A stretch of DNA of 13,593 nucleotides from an uncultured Peptoniphilus sp. GTDB taxonomy: Bacteria; Bacillota; Clostridia; Tissierellales; Peptoniphilaceae. The stretch spans positions 1 through 13,593 of the forward strand of contig CABTWG010000034.1 of assembly GCA_902488455.1 (NCBI GenBank). Direction: 5' to 3'. A model generated the notes under the pieces. That model was not told the origin of the DNA, made no database searches, and was given only the letters and a program-made list of their open reading frames with translations. This document shows positions 6,708 through 13,567 of this stretch, piece after piece. Made by a program: the position numbers and the translations under genes. Each line of letters starts with the position of its first letter. Within the stretch, counting starts at the first letter, position 1.

Positions 6708-7391
6708 TTATAATATTTCTTTTTTAATAATTTTTAAATTTTCGTCTAGTGTATATACGATTGGTTCTCCTGTTGCTATCTCTACAGAAGTTATCTCTTC
6801 ATCGGATATATTTTCAATATATTTTGTAATTGATCTAAGACTATTTCCATGGGCTGCCACTAGTACATTTTTGCCAGAGATTAAGCTTGGTCCAATTTGA
6901 TCCATAAAAAATGGAAGAGTTCTTTCCATTGTAAGTTTTAAACTTTCTCCATCAGGAATTACATCTTGAGGAAAATCTCTGTACTTTCTATCCCTATGAG
7001 CAGAGTTTTCATCGTCTTTGTCCATTAGTGGTGGTGCTATATCAAAGGATCTTCTCCAGATATGCACTTGTTCGTCGCCGTATTTTTCTGCGGTATCCTT
7101 TTTATTAAGTCCTTGTAATGCACCGTAATGTCTTTCGTTTAGTCTCCATGTTTTAACCGTTTCAAGATAGAGACAGTCCATTTCTTCTAGCGCAAGATTA
7201 AGGGTCTTTATTGCTCTTTTTAAGTAAGAAGTGTATGCGATATCGAATTCGATTCCAGCTTCTTTTAACTTTCTTCCTGCAGATTTAGCTTCTTCTATTC
7301 CCTTTTCAGAAAGATCTACATCCTTCCAGCCAGTGAATAGATTTAGTTTGTTCCATTCACTTTGCCCATGTCTTAATAATACTAGCTTCAT
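6708..7391 (-). CDS. gpmA: 2,3-bisphosphoglycerate-dependent phosphoglycerate mutase
   Basis: GpmA interconverts 3- and 2-phosphoglycerate in glycolysis and gluconeogenesis through a phosphohistidine intermediate. The 227-residue protein has RHGQSEWN at 7-14 with the phosphorylated His8, the Arg of LKRA at 57-60, RLNERHYGALQGLNK at 83-97 with Glu86, and AHGNSLR at 180-186 with the second catalytic His181. The length suits the dPGM family (about 227-250). The ATG at 7391 has GGAGG 5 nt upstream; an in-frame TTG at 7403 overlaps this Shine-Dalgarno and is rejected. It is a single-gene unit with its own promoter and terminator. A perfect inverted repeat lies across the promoter, so it may be regulated, possibly by the TetR-family protein encoded just upstream. 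Confidence 0.96.
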   Translation of the reverse strand: MKLVLLRHGQSEWNKLNLFTGWKDVDLSEKGIEEAKSAGRKLKEAGIEFDIAYTSYLKRAIKTLNLALEEMDCLYLETVKTWRLNERHYGALQGLNKKDTAEKYGDEQVHIWRRSFDIAPPLMDKDDENSAHRDRKYRDFPQDVIPDGESLKLTMERTLPFFMDQIGPSLISGKNVLVAAHGNSLRSITKYIENISDEEITSVEIATGEPIVYTLDENLKIIKKEIL

Positions 7392-7417
7392 TTTATCCTC
7401 CAAAATATTCTCTTTTC

Positions 7418-7446
7418 ATTTTGACATATTAGAAATAACTTGTCAA
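7418..7446 (-). promoter_or_regulatory. Promoter of gpmA
   Basis: The -35 TTGACA (7446-7441) is perfect. After a 17-nt spacer the -10 is CAAAAT (7423-7418), preceded by TGT, which makes an extended TGn -10. The -35 begins 3 nt after the tetR stop. The predicted leader is about 20 nt and contains the gpmA GGAGG. Confidence 0.7.
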
Positions 7447-7448
7447 AA
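7419..7448. promoter_or_regulatory. Inverted repeat over the gpmA promoter, candidate operator
   Basis: On the minus strand TTTTGACA (7448-7441) and TGTCAAAA (7426-7419) are perfect 8-bp inverted arms separated by 14 nt. One arm contains the -35 and the other covers most of the -10. A dimeric repressor bound here would block RNA polymerase. No T run follows, so it is not a terminator. The link to the neighbouring TetR-family gene is inference only. Confidence 0.45.
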
Positions 7449-8018
7449 CTAGTCGGTTAAAATTTTCTCCCAATTATAAAATTTATTTAGATTTTCTACA
7501 TAATTTTTATATTCTTCTTTGTTCTTAGCGTGAACTACCGCTTCAAATATGGCTTGCAAGTAGCTTGACATGAAAATATGTAGTTCTTCTTCTGATATTT
7601 CAGGAGTTCCTTCTTTAGATGATAGATATTTGTATGCAATGTCTGACATTGACTTGGCTACATTATGGAAAAATTCAGAATACTTTGTACCTTCTGCAGC
7701 ATTTAGAAGTAGTATCAAATTATCCTTGTGTTCATAAAAATTAAGAAGTGTGTCTTCATCTTGGCTTCCATTTATTACCTTTTTAATGAAGGTTGGCATA
7801 CCATCATGCGGAGATGAAACAAGATTCTTGACTGACTGAACAGACGGAGACACTATCGTTTCGAAGAGATCTGTCTTGGATTTAAATCTTCTATAAAATG
7901 CTCCTGTTGTAATATTTGATTTTTTACAAATTTCTTGAAGAGATGCTTTTTCAAATCCATTTTCAAGGAATTCATTCTTGCCACATTCTATTATAGATTT
8001 AGTTATTTCATCTTTCAT
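7449..8018 (-). CDS. TetR/AcrR-family transcriptional regulator
   Basis: This 189-residue protein has the TetR-type N-terminal DNA-binding domain: an amphipathic first helix (ITKSIIECGKNEFLENG, 5-21) and the helix-turn-helix SLQEICKKSNITTGAFYRRF at 26-45, followed by KSKTDLF. The C-terminal part (about 60-189) is the ligand-binding and dimer region and gives no clue to the ligand. The ATG at 8018 has AGGAG 6 nt upstream. It has its own promoter upstream. Its stop codon lies next to the -35 of gpmA, and no terminator separates the two genes, so some read-through into gpmA is likely. Target genes are unknown; itself and gpmA are the nearest candidates. Confidence 0.9.
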   Translation of the reverse strand: MKDEITKSIIECGKNEFLENGFEKASLQEICKKSNITTGAFYRRFKSKTDLFETIVSPSVQSVKNLVSSPHDGMPTFIKKVINGSQDEDTLLNFYEHKDNLILLLNAAEGTKYSEFFHNVAKSMSDIAYKYLSSKEGTPEISEEELHIFMSSYLQAIFEAVVHAKNKEEYKNYVENLNKFYNWEKILTD

Positions 8019-8051
8019 ATCTTTCTCCTCTCGACAATAATTCTTCTATTT

Positions 8052-8082
8052 ATTATAGTATCATATTGAGAATTAAAGTCAA
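8052..8082 (-). promoter_or_regulatory. Promoter of the TetR-family gene
   Basis: A -35 TTGACT (8082-8077) is followed either by an extended -10 TGA-TACTAT (8060-8055, spacer 16) or by TATAAT (8057-8052, spacer 19). The gene start is at 8018 with AGGAG before it. No terminator is seen between the sfsA stop (8097) and this promoter. Confidence 0.6.
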
Positions 8083-8096
8083 TAGGAAACGATAAT

Positions 8097-9161
8097 CTAT
8101 TTATCAATAAATTTTTCAAATAATTTATTTCTATTATTATGTGCAAATTTTACTTCTCTATAATTTAGTCTCTTTAAAATATTTTCTAAATCATTTTTTC
8201 TACTGCCTAGTTCAATTTTTAAAATGTCAAGTTTCATATCCGATGTCTTTTGCTCTATAAATGAAATCAGTGTCATAAAAGATTTTTCAGAGCAGTAGGA
8301 AGCTTCTATTTCTGAAAGGAGTAAGTAGTTTTCATTAAATATATTATCTCTGTCATATGTCTTATTCTTTGAATTAGTCATAGAAATTTCTTTTAGAGAA
8401 AAACTTGCCAAAGATTTTGTCCTATATTTAAAAACATAATTATTTTTATTCTTGCTCTCTTCTATGGAATAACCAAGGTCTATTTCAATTTCATCTTTTA
8501 GCTCAATTGAGTCCTTAGTTACTCGGCTATTGAAGGCAAAAATCTCAACTCCTGCTTTTAGAGATTTTAGAAGCTCTTTAGACCAAAGTGGATCTGTTGC
8601 AATATTTGCTGTAAAGAAGTCCATCTCTTCAAACAAAACCACTATAACAAGTACCGCAATCTTACCTTCCATCTTTGCATCTGCAAGCTCAATTAAATGT
8701 TTTCTACCTCTTTCCGTAGGAGATCCTGGAAAAATGGAAATATTATTTCTCTTTAAATTTACAGACTTAACTTCTATGAAACCTTCTTCTCCGTCAATGG
8801 TTGTAAATCCAAAATCGAACCTGGAATGGGAGTAAATGACTTCTTTCTTTAAATCTTTTATCTTTAAATCAGTCAGTATTTCTCCATTTATTATTTTTTC
8901 ATACACCAAGTCATTTGCAACTGTGGAGACTATATTTGAAATCTCACCATTTTTTACGATGGATATAAGTGTGTAGGGAGTCTTTCTATTTTTTTTTAAA
9001 GCTTCTTCTAAATAACATTTCGCTCCTGGAATCAAAAGTTCTCTAAGCCTTGCTGTGGTTGGCAGATGAGCAAGTTTAACCTCTCCATCAACTTCTACTT
9101 CTGCTGTAAATCTATTTAATTTTCTTAAAAATATTCCCTCAATAATATTTTTATACTTCAT
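8097..9161 (-). CDS. sfsA: SfsA-family nuclease with a C-terminal extension
   Basis: Residues 1 to about 226 form a complete SfsA: FLRKLNRFTAEVEVDG near the start, AHLPTTARLRELL at 31-43, RKTPY at 59-63, the PD-(D/E)xK-like active site SRFDF (Asp116) and FIEVKSVNL (Glu130, Lys132), and PTERGRKHL at 148-156. SfsA proteins are DNA-binding, nuclease-fold proteins first named for an effect on sugar fermentation genes; their physiological role is poorly defined. Normal length is about 230 residues. Here 354 residues are encoded, and the last 125 or so match nothing I recognise; they are rich in Lys, Asn and Glu and probably helical near the end. The ATG at 9161 lies inside the end of the RNase gene (11-bp overlap) with only a weak GAGAGAAG ahead, so coupling is likely. 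A TTG-started frame from 9203 is not favoured. Confidence 0.88.
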   Translation of the reverse strand: MKYKNIIEGIFLRKLNRFTAEVEVDGEVKLAHLPTTARLRELLIPGAKCYLEEALKKNRKTPYTLISIVKNGEISNIVSTVANDLVYEKIINGEILTDLKIKDLKKEVIYSHSRFDFGFTTIDGEEGFIEVKSVNLKRNNISIFPGSPTERGRKHLIELADAKMEGKIAVLVIVVLFEEMDFFTANIATDPLWSKELLKSLKAGVEIFAFNSRVTKDSIELKDEIEIDLGYSIEESKNKNNYVFKYRTKSLASFSLKEISMTNSKNKTYDRDNIFNENYLLLSEIEASYCSEKSFMTLISFIEQKTSDMKLDILKIELGSRKNDLENILKRLNYREVKFAHNNRNKLFEKFIDK

Positions 9162-10188
9162 AGAATTTTCTTCTCTCACCTGAATTCTGTCTTGAAATTT
9201 CAAGTAGGTTTAGTTTCGTAAATCCATGGACGCTTAGCCTTAGATTCATGGTACTATTTAATTTCTTCGCCAAGCTCAATATTTTATCCTGGTCTTTTTT
9301 ATCTTTCATATTTATAAGATCTACTAGGATGATTCCAGAAATATTCCTAAGTTTTACCTGCCACATTATCTCTTCAATTGCTTCTCTATTGGTTGAATAA
9401 GCTAAGTTTTTCATATTTGTATCCCAGTTTTTGTCAGAGTTTACATCAATAACTGTAAGAGCTGTGGTGTATTCAATTACGATATTTCCTCCCGACTTAA
9501 GCTCAACTTTTTCTTCAAATAATTTCAAATAATCCAAATAAATCTTTGAATACTTGATTTCAAAATTCTTGTCGTAGTTTATTTTATAAATATCCTTATA
9601 TTTTTTATAGATTTCTCTATCATTGGTTGTGATTTCATCGTCGTACCTATCTAGGACTTCCTGTACCACATCCCTCCTATACAGAAGTCTCGGTGCCGGT
9701 TCAAAATCTTTTTCGAAGTTGACTTCTTTATAAATAGAGCTCAAAGCTTCGTACTCACTCCTAAGCTCTTCCTCTGTTGCAGATCTTGATTCCGTTCTAA
9801 AGAGCACTCCTTCGAAACTATATTTCTTTAGATCTTGGGCTTCATCTTTCGATAATTTCTTGGAGAATTTATTGTCGCCACCGATTTTAACCATGTATCT
9901 TCCAGGGATCGTTATCTCACTTGTGCCTCGTGGAAATTTACCTTCTGTGGTCTTATCTATTTGCACCAGTGTTTTATCACCTATATTTAAAGGACCGCAG
10001 TCTTTCTTCCTAAGATAGACCTTGGTCCTTCCAATATCTAAAAAATACGCCTCAAGTGATGGATTGTATTCGACTACCCTTGCCAAGTAAATGTCATCAA
10101 TCAAATTGTCGTCGCCAAATTCAAATATCTCTTCCAAGCGATCTCTATATATAAAAATTTGTTTAGATTTTGAGTCAATATATATCAA
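9151..10188 (-). CDS. RNase E/G-family endoribonuclease, short form
   Basis: This 345-residue protein is an RNase E/G homologue. An S1-like domain lies at about 33-101 (YLARV...SLEAYFLDIG...VYL). The catalytic DNase I-like part has SGGNIVIEYTTALTVIDVN at 232-250, with the metal ligands Asp248 and Asn250, then VKLRNISGIILVDLINM at 278-294, with Asp290 matching Asp346 of E. coli RNase E. The chain stops 11 residues after EISRQN (330-335). It therefore lacks the CPxC zinc-link and small domain found in full RNase G (about 490 residues). The start is TTG at 10188, 8 nt after GAGGGG, overlapping the radC stop as TTGA. It would act in rRNA or mRNA processing. It lies in an overlapping six-gene operon, just upstream of sfsA. 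Confidence 0.88.
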   Translation of the reverse strand: MIYIDSKSKQIFIYRDRLEEIFEFGDDNLIDDIYLARVVEYNPSLEAYFLDIGRTKVYLRKKDCGPLNIGDKTLVQIDKTTEGKFPRGTSEITIPGRYMVKIGGDNKFSKKLSKDEAQDLKKYSFEGVLFRTESRSATEEELRSEYEALSSIYKEVNFEKDFEPAPRLLYRRDVVQEVLDRYDDEITTNDREIYKKYKDIYKINYDKNFEIKYSKIYLDYLKLFEEKVELKSGGNIVIEYTTALTVIDVNSDKNWDTNMKNLAYSTNREAIEEIMWQVKLRNISGIILVDLINMKDKKDQDKILSLAKKLNSTMNLRLSVHGFTKLNLLEISRQNSGERRKFYEV

Positions 10189-10922
10189 AATACCATCCCC
10201 TCTTCTCTAAAACTAAAGTATCTTCCACTCCCTATTACAATATGATCAACTAGTTCAATATTTAATATTTCTCCAGCTTTTAAAAGTACATTTGTGATAT
10301 CAATATCCTTTGAAGATGGCTTAGGATCTCCCGATGGATGATTGTGACTTATTATGATTGAATGGGCATTTACTTCTATTGCCTCTCTAAATACCTCTCT
10401 GGGATGGACCACCGTTCTATCGAGGGTTCCTTTTGAAATTTCAGTCGATTTGATAAGACATTTCTTCGTATCTAAAGAAAGCACGCGAAATGATTCATAA
10501 GGAAGATGACTCATCTGAGGACTTAAAAATTCATAGATTGACATCGGATTATTCAGTTGCAGTTTATCAAATTTAGAAACTGTAGAGATTCGTCTTGCGA
10601 GTTCAATGGCTGCAGAAACCATGGCTGCTTTACTCGGTCCAAATCCCTTAATCTTTATGATGTCAGATGGACGAAGTTTTGCAAGCTCGCCGATTCCTCC
10701 GTAAGCATTCAAAAGTTTTTGAGCTAACTCTACTGCAGTCTCTTCCTTTGTGCCAGTTCTAATGATAAGGGCAATAAGCTCCGCATTTGAAAGAGATGAC
10801 TCCCCTTCTTTAAATAATTTTTCTTGTGGGCGATCTTCAATCGGTAGATCCTTTATAGTTCTCTTCGCCACATCTATTTTTTCAATCTTATCTAAATTCT
10901 TTAAATTCTCATCAATTTCCAT
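10185..10922 (-). CDS. radC: RadC-family JAB/MPN protein
   Basis: RadC-family proteins (UPF0758) were once linked to DNA repair; their actual function is unsettled. The 245-residue protein has the N-terminal LPIEDRPQEKL at 26-36 and SNAELIALIIRTGT at 45-58, a helix-hairpin-helix around 89-99 (IKIKGFGPSKA), and a C-terminal JAB1/MPN domain. Its zinc motif H-x-H-x7-S-x2-D is intact (His193, His195, Ser203, Asp206). The length is normal. The ATG at 10922 has GAGG 9 nt upstream and overlaps the maf stop by 11 bp. Its TGA stop overlaps the TTG of the next gene. In many Firmicutes maf-radC is followed by mreBCD; here the RNase gene follows directly. Confidence 0.95.
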   Translation of the reverse strand: MEIDENLKNLDKIEKIDVAKRTIKDLPIEDRPQEKLFKEGESSLSNAELIALIIRTGTKEETAVELAQKLLNAYGGIGELAKLRPSDIIKIKGFGPSKAAMVSAAIELARRISTVSKFDKLQLNNPMSIYEFLSPQMSHLPYESFRVLSLDTKKCLIKSTEISKGTLDRTVVHPREVFREAIEVNAHSIIISHNHPSGDPKPSSKDIDITNVLLKAGEILNIELVDHIVIGSGRYFSFREEGMVF

Positions 10923-11493
10923 TTAATTTGCCCTCATCTATCTTCGCAATAGCATCTTTTACTTCTTCAAGTGGAAGTCCCACTATATTTAGAAAACTTC
11001 CTTCGAAATGAGATACCAACTTCCTGCCGATTCCTTGTATTCCATAAGAACCCGCCTTGTCAGCGTACTCTCCAGTGTCTAGGTACTCTTCAATGTCCTC
11101 GTCACTTAACTCTTTAAAAGTAACAGAGCTTATGGCGTAGTCGGTATATTTTATCTTTTTATCCAAATTTATAATTGCAAATGCAGTTATGACCTTGTGC
11201 TTTCTGCCAGATAGAGATCTCAAAGTTTTAAAAGCGTCCTCCCTATCCTTTGGTTTGCCTAGAACTTTATCGTCAAGGACAACTATGGTATCCGCTGCTA
11301 AGATTGTTTCATGAGAAAAGCTCTCTGCAACTGAAGTAGCTTTTTCAAAGGCAAGTGAGATGCAATTAGAAATAGGATCTTCGATAAATCCAATTTTCTC
11401 TTTTATCTGTGGCTTAACCGTTTCTATTTCAAACTCATCTTTTAAAATTTCAATTCTTCTAGGTGAAGTTGAACAAAGTATTAATTTCTCCAT
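10912..11493 (-). CDS. maf: Maf-family nucleoside triphosphate pyrophosphatase
   Basis: Maf proteins hydrolyse non-canonical or excess nucleotides to monophosphates and pyrophosphate, and in Bacillus affect septum formation. The 193-residue protein has the phosphate-binding STSPRR at 8-13, AADTIV at 66-71 with the general base Asp68, GKPKD at 79-83, SGRKHKVITA at 95-104 and TGEYADKAGSYGIQG at 140-154, ending with GSFLNIVGLPL at 165-175. The YADKAGSYGIQG form points to the dTTP/UTP-type (YhdE-like) subfamily. The ATG at 11493 has AAGGAG 5 nt upstream. It overlaps the preceding transporter gene by 13 bp and radC by 11 bp. Confidence 0.95.
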   Translation of the reverse strand: MEKLILCSTSPRRIEILKDEFEIETVKPQIKEKIGFIEDPISNCISLAFEKATSVAESFSHETILAADTIVVLDDKVLGKPKDREDAFKTLRSLSGRKHKVITAFAIINLDKKIKYTDYAISSVTFKELSDEDIEEYLDTGEYADKAGSYGIQGIGRKLVSHFEGSFLNIVGLPLEEVKDAIAKIDEGKLNGN

Positions 11494-11999
11494 TTTATCT
11501 CCTTATGTTTCGAAACATTTTTAGAAATATAGTAGCTCGCAAGTCCAACGAAATATCCTGTGAAGATTCCCATTAAAAGCAGATACGGCAAGTAAGATAT
11601 AAGCACCTTGCTCTTTAAAATAAAAATCGCCGCCACTATCTGCCCAAAGTTGTGAAAAGCAGATCCGATTTCAGAAACTCCAATCGGGCTTAGATACTTT
11701 CTAAGATACTTGTGGGATAAGATCATCGCAATAGACGAAAACAGCGCCCCATTTGCAGAAAATATAAATGCACTTACGGCACCAGTCACAAGCATAAGGA
11801 CGATTGATTTAAATATCATAATCAAAAATCCTTCTCTATATCCAAGGGTATAAATTGCAACCAAAACCACCATGTTTGACAGTCCAAGCTTAGCTCCAGG
11901 CACTGGAATCGGAAGTGGAATTTGTGATTCAAAAGCTCCTAAAACAATTCCTAAAGCCACTAAAAGCGATATAAATAATAATCTTTTCGTCTCTTTCAA
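11481..11999 (-). CDS. Gx transporter family / heptaprenyl diphosphate synthase component I-like membrane protein
   Basis: This 172-residue protein is very hydrophobic, with about five membrane segments (near 7-24, 40-56, 57-82, 84-96 and 133-157). It has the family signature ESQIPLPIPVPGAKLGLSN at 24-42 and HNFGQ at 116-120. Databases name the family 'heptaprenyl diphosphate synthase component I' or 'Gx transporter', but no biochemical role is firmly assigned. It looks like the membrane S-component of a small-molecule uptake system, which is inference. The start is TTG at 11999, overlapping the TGA stop of the NusG-domain-II gene (TTGA). The Shine-Dalgarno is weak, so coupling is likely. The pairing with a NusG-domain-II gene is, from memory, widespread in Firmicutes. 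Confidence 0.85.
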   Translation of the reverse strand: MKETKRLLFISLLVALGIVLGAFESQIPLPIPVPGAKLGLSNMVVLVAIYTLGYREGFLIMIFKSIVLMLVTGAVSAFIFSANGALFSSIAMILSHKYLRKYLSPIGVSEIGSAFHNFGQIVAAIFILKSKVLISYLPYLLLMGIFTGYFVGLASYYISKNVSKHKEIKWRN

Positions 12000-12397
12000 T
12001 GTAACAACACATCCAATCCGTCATCTCCAGGCTCGATTTCAATTACAAGTCTGTTTGGAAGGCATACTATGGACTCGCCTTTCGTAGTAATTTCTCCCAT
12101 CTTTATACATAATTTATCTTTACAATCTGATTCGTGCATCTTAACTCCATGCTTCGTAAATATTATTTCATTGTCACCAAATTCTGAATGGATATGCTCT
12201 ATCTTTCCTTCCATACTTCCATCCACCTTTATGGTTTTTACTGTCTTTCCATTTATTTTTATATTGATCATAGAACCTTCTACAAAAGTTCCCTTTCCAG
12301 TTGAAAATAATATTACAAAAGCGATTAAAACTATGGTTAAGATTACAAATAAATCTCCAATTTTAAAAACTTTTTCTTTAAATAATGATTCTTTCAT
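11996..12397 (-). CDS. NusG domain II-containing membrane-anchored protein
   Basis: This 133-residue protein has one N-terminal membrane segment (about 14-32) followed by an exported-type beta-rich domain of the NusG_II family. The typical pattern HESDCKDKLCIKMG (88-101, Cys92 and Cys97) and ESIVCLPNRLVIEI (108-121, Cys112) is present. Despite the name, it has no link to transcription factor NusG activity. Function is unknown; homologues often sit beside the Gx transporter, and near Rnf or ApbE genes, which suggests a cell-surface or redox-linked role. The start is ATG at 12397 with no Shine-Dalgarno. An extended -10 (TGTTAAAAT) ends 6 nt before it, placing the predicted transcript start at the ATG itself. 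It heads the six-gene overlapping operon. Confidence 0.88.
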   Translation of the reverse strand: MKESLFKEKVFKIGDLFVILTIVLIAFVILFSTGKGTFVEGSMINIKINGKTVKTIKVDGSMEGKIEHIHSEFGDNEIIFTKHGVKMHESDCKDKLCIKMGEITTKGESIVCLPNRLVIEIEPGDDGLDVLLH

Positions 12398-12403
12398 AGC
12401 TAT

Positions 12404-12412
12404 ATTTTAACA
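12404..12412 (-). promoter_or_regulatory. Extended -10 promoter of the NusG_II-Gx-maf-radC-RNase-sfsA operon
   Basis: On the minus strand TGT (12412-12410) precedes TAAAAT (12409-12404), an extended -10. No good -35 lies 17 nt upstream (ACCTAT). The predicted transcript start coincides with the ATG at 12397. An alternative, TTGTTT-N16-TATAAA slightly upstream, would give a leader of about 25 nt that also lacks a Shine-Dalgarno. Confidence 0.55.
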
Positions 12413-12437
12413 TAGATCTATTTTATATAGGTATTAA

Positions 12438-12467
12438 TTATAAAAACAAATATCAAATGGGTATAAT
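12438..12467 (+). promoter_or_regulatory. Promoter of the enoyl-CoA hydratase-family gene
   Basis: A consensus -10 TATAAT (12462-12467) is present. The best -35 is TTATAA (12438-12443, spacer 18), a weak match. The expected start is near 12474, leaving a short leader with AGGAGG. This divergent region of about 98 bp (12398-12495) also holds the leftward promoter. Confidence 0.6.
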
Positions 12468-12495
12468 AAAACCAAGTAACAATAGGAGGAATTGG

Positions 12496-13551
12496 ATGAT
12501 CAAACATTATATAAAGGACCACGTAGCTGTAGTGACATTATCAAGGGACGGCGGACTAAACGCCCTTTCATCACAGATGCTTGTGGATCTACTAAAAATT
12601 TATAAAGATATAGAAAAAAATGATGACGTAAAGGTTGTTGTTTTGAACTCAGACAGGAGAGATTTCTGCGCAGGTGGAGATCTAAAAGAAGTATATGAAT
12701 CTTTTTCAAAATGCAATGACAGAAATTGTCTTATGAGCTATTTTACAAAGGAGTATGATTTGGACATATTCCTAGCAAGCACAAAGAAGCCGACAATCAC
12801 ATTTTGGACTGGAGTTTCAATGGGTGGAGGAGTTGGGCTTTCCATGCACTCAGATATAATAATCGCCGACGAAACAGTTAGATTTGCAATGCCTGAGACA
12901 AAGCTTGGAATTGTTCCTGACGTAGGAGTTGGGACTGTCCTTTCAAAGATCGATAGACCAACTGCAAACTATATAACTCTTAACTCAAAGATAATCTCTG
13001 CATCAGATATTAAGCATCTTGGAATCGTTGACTATCTTGTGGAAAAATCTGAAACCAATGAAATCTTGGATGAATTATTTAAACTTGCAAATGAAAATAA
13101 TTCCACAGAAGAAATAATGAAGGATTTCAAAGAAACGCTAAAGGATTATAGTATTCCTACCAAGAAGACTGAACTAACCTTCAACGAAGAAAAGATAAAT
13201 AAATACTACGACAAAGATTCTGTATTTGAAATTGTAAAAGCTCTTAAAGAAGACAAGGACGACGAGTTTGCCAAAACATCTTTGGAAGAGCTTGAAAATG
13301 TCTCTCCATACAGCATGGTGCTACAATTTGAAAAGCTAAAGGCTGGAGAAAAATGGGACAGAGTTGAAACTCTTAAAAGAGACTGGCTGTATATCTTAGA
13401 CTCTAGTTTGAGAGGCGACTTTGAAGAAGGCATACGCTCAGTTTTAATTGACAAGGACAATAATCCAAATTGGAAGCATAAAACTTTGGAAGAAGTTGAC
13501 ATGGATGAGATTCACCACGTCCTATACGAAAGAGAAACTAAATATAATTAA
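12496..13551 (+). CDS. Enoyl-CoA hydratase/isomerase superfamily protein, 3-hydroxyisobutyryl-CoA hydrolase type
   Basis: This 351-residue protein is a crotonase-fold enzyme of the ECH_2 (HIBYL-CoA hydrolase) group, longer than ordinary enoyl-CoA hydratases (about 260). The oxyanion-hole elements FCAGGD (57-62) and MGGGVGL (109-115) are intact. AMPETKLGIVPDVG (131-144) carries the Glu134 and Asp142 expected for the hydrolase. The C-terminal RGDFEEGIRSVLIDKD and NPNW signature is characteristic of this group. The family hydrolyses 3-hydroxyisobutyryl-CoA in valine breakdown; related members act on other 3-hydroxyacyl-CoAs, so the substrate here is inferred. The start is the ATG at 12496 with AGGAGG 6 nt upstream; an in-frame ATG at 12457 lies upstream of the -10 and is rejected. 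It is the only plus-strand gene. No terminator is seen before the insertion sequence that follows. Confidence 0.82.
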   Translation: MIKHYIKDHVAVVTLSRDGGLNALSSQMLVDLLKIYKDIEKNDDVKVVVLNSDRRDFCAGGDLKEVYESFSKCNDRNCLMSYFTKEYDLDIFLASTKKPTITFWTGVSMGGGVGLSMHSDIIIADETVRFAMPETKLGIVPDVGVGTVLSKIDRPTANYITLNSKIISASDIKHLGIVDYLVEKSETNEILDELFKLANENNSTEEIMKDFKETLKDYSIPTKKTELTFNEEKINKYYDKDSVFEIVKALKEDKDDEFAKTSLEELENVSPYSMVLQFEKLKAGEKWDRVETLKRDWLYILDSSLRGDFEEGIRSVLIDKDNNPNWKHKTLEEVDMDEIHHVLYERETKYN

Positions 13552-13567
13552 AATAATCCCCTTAATT

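Noticed and set aside
7392..7403. TTG start at 7403 for gpmA
   Set aside because: The codon overlaps the GGAGG ribosome binding site of the ATG at 7391, which gives the family's usual MKLVLLRHG start.
8065..8083. ATTGA-N9-TCAAT inverted repeat at the tetR promoter as an autoregulatory operator
   Set aside because: Arms are only 5 bp and their spacing differs from the gpmA repeat, so chance is likely in AT-rich DNA.
12457..12495. Upstream ATG at 12457 for the hydrolase
   Set aside because: It lies upstream of the -10 box; the ATG at 12496 has AGGAGG 6 nt ahead and gives the expected family N-terminus.
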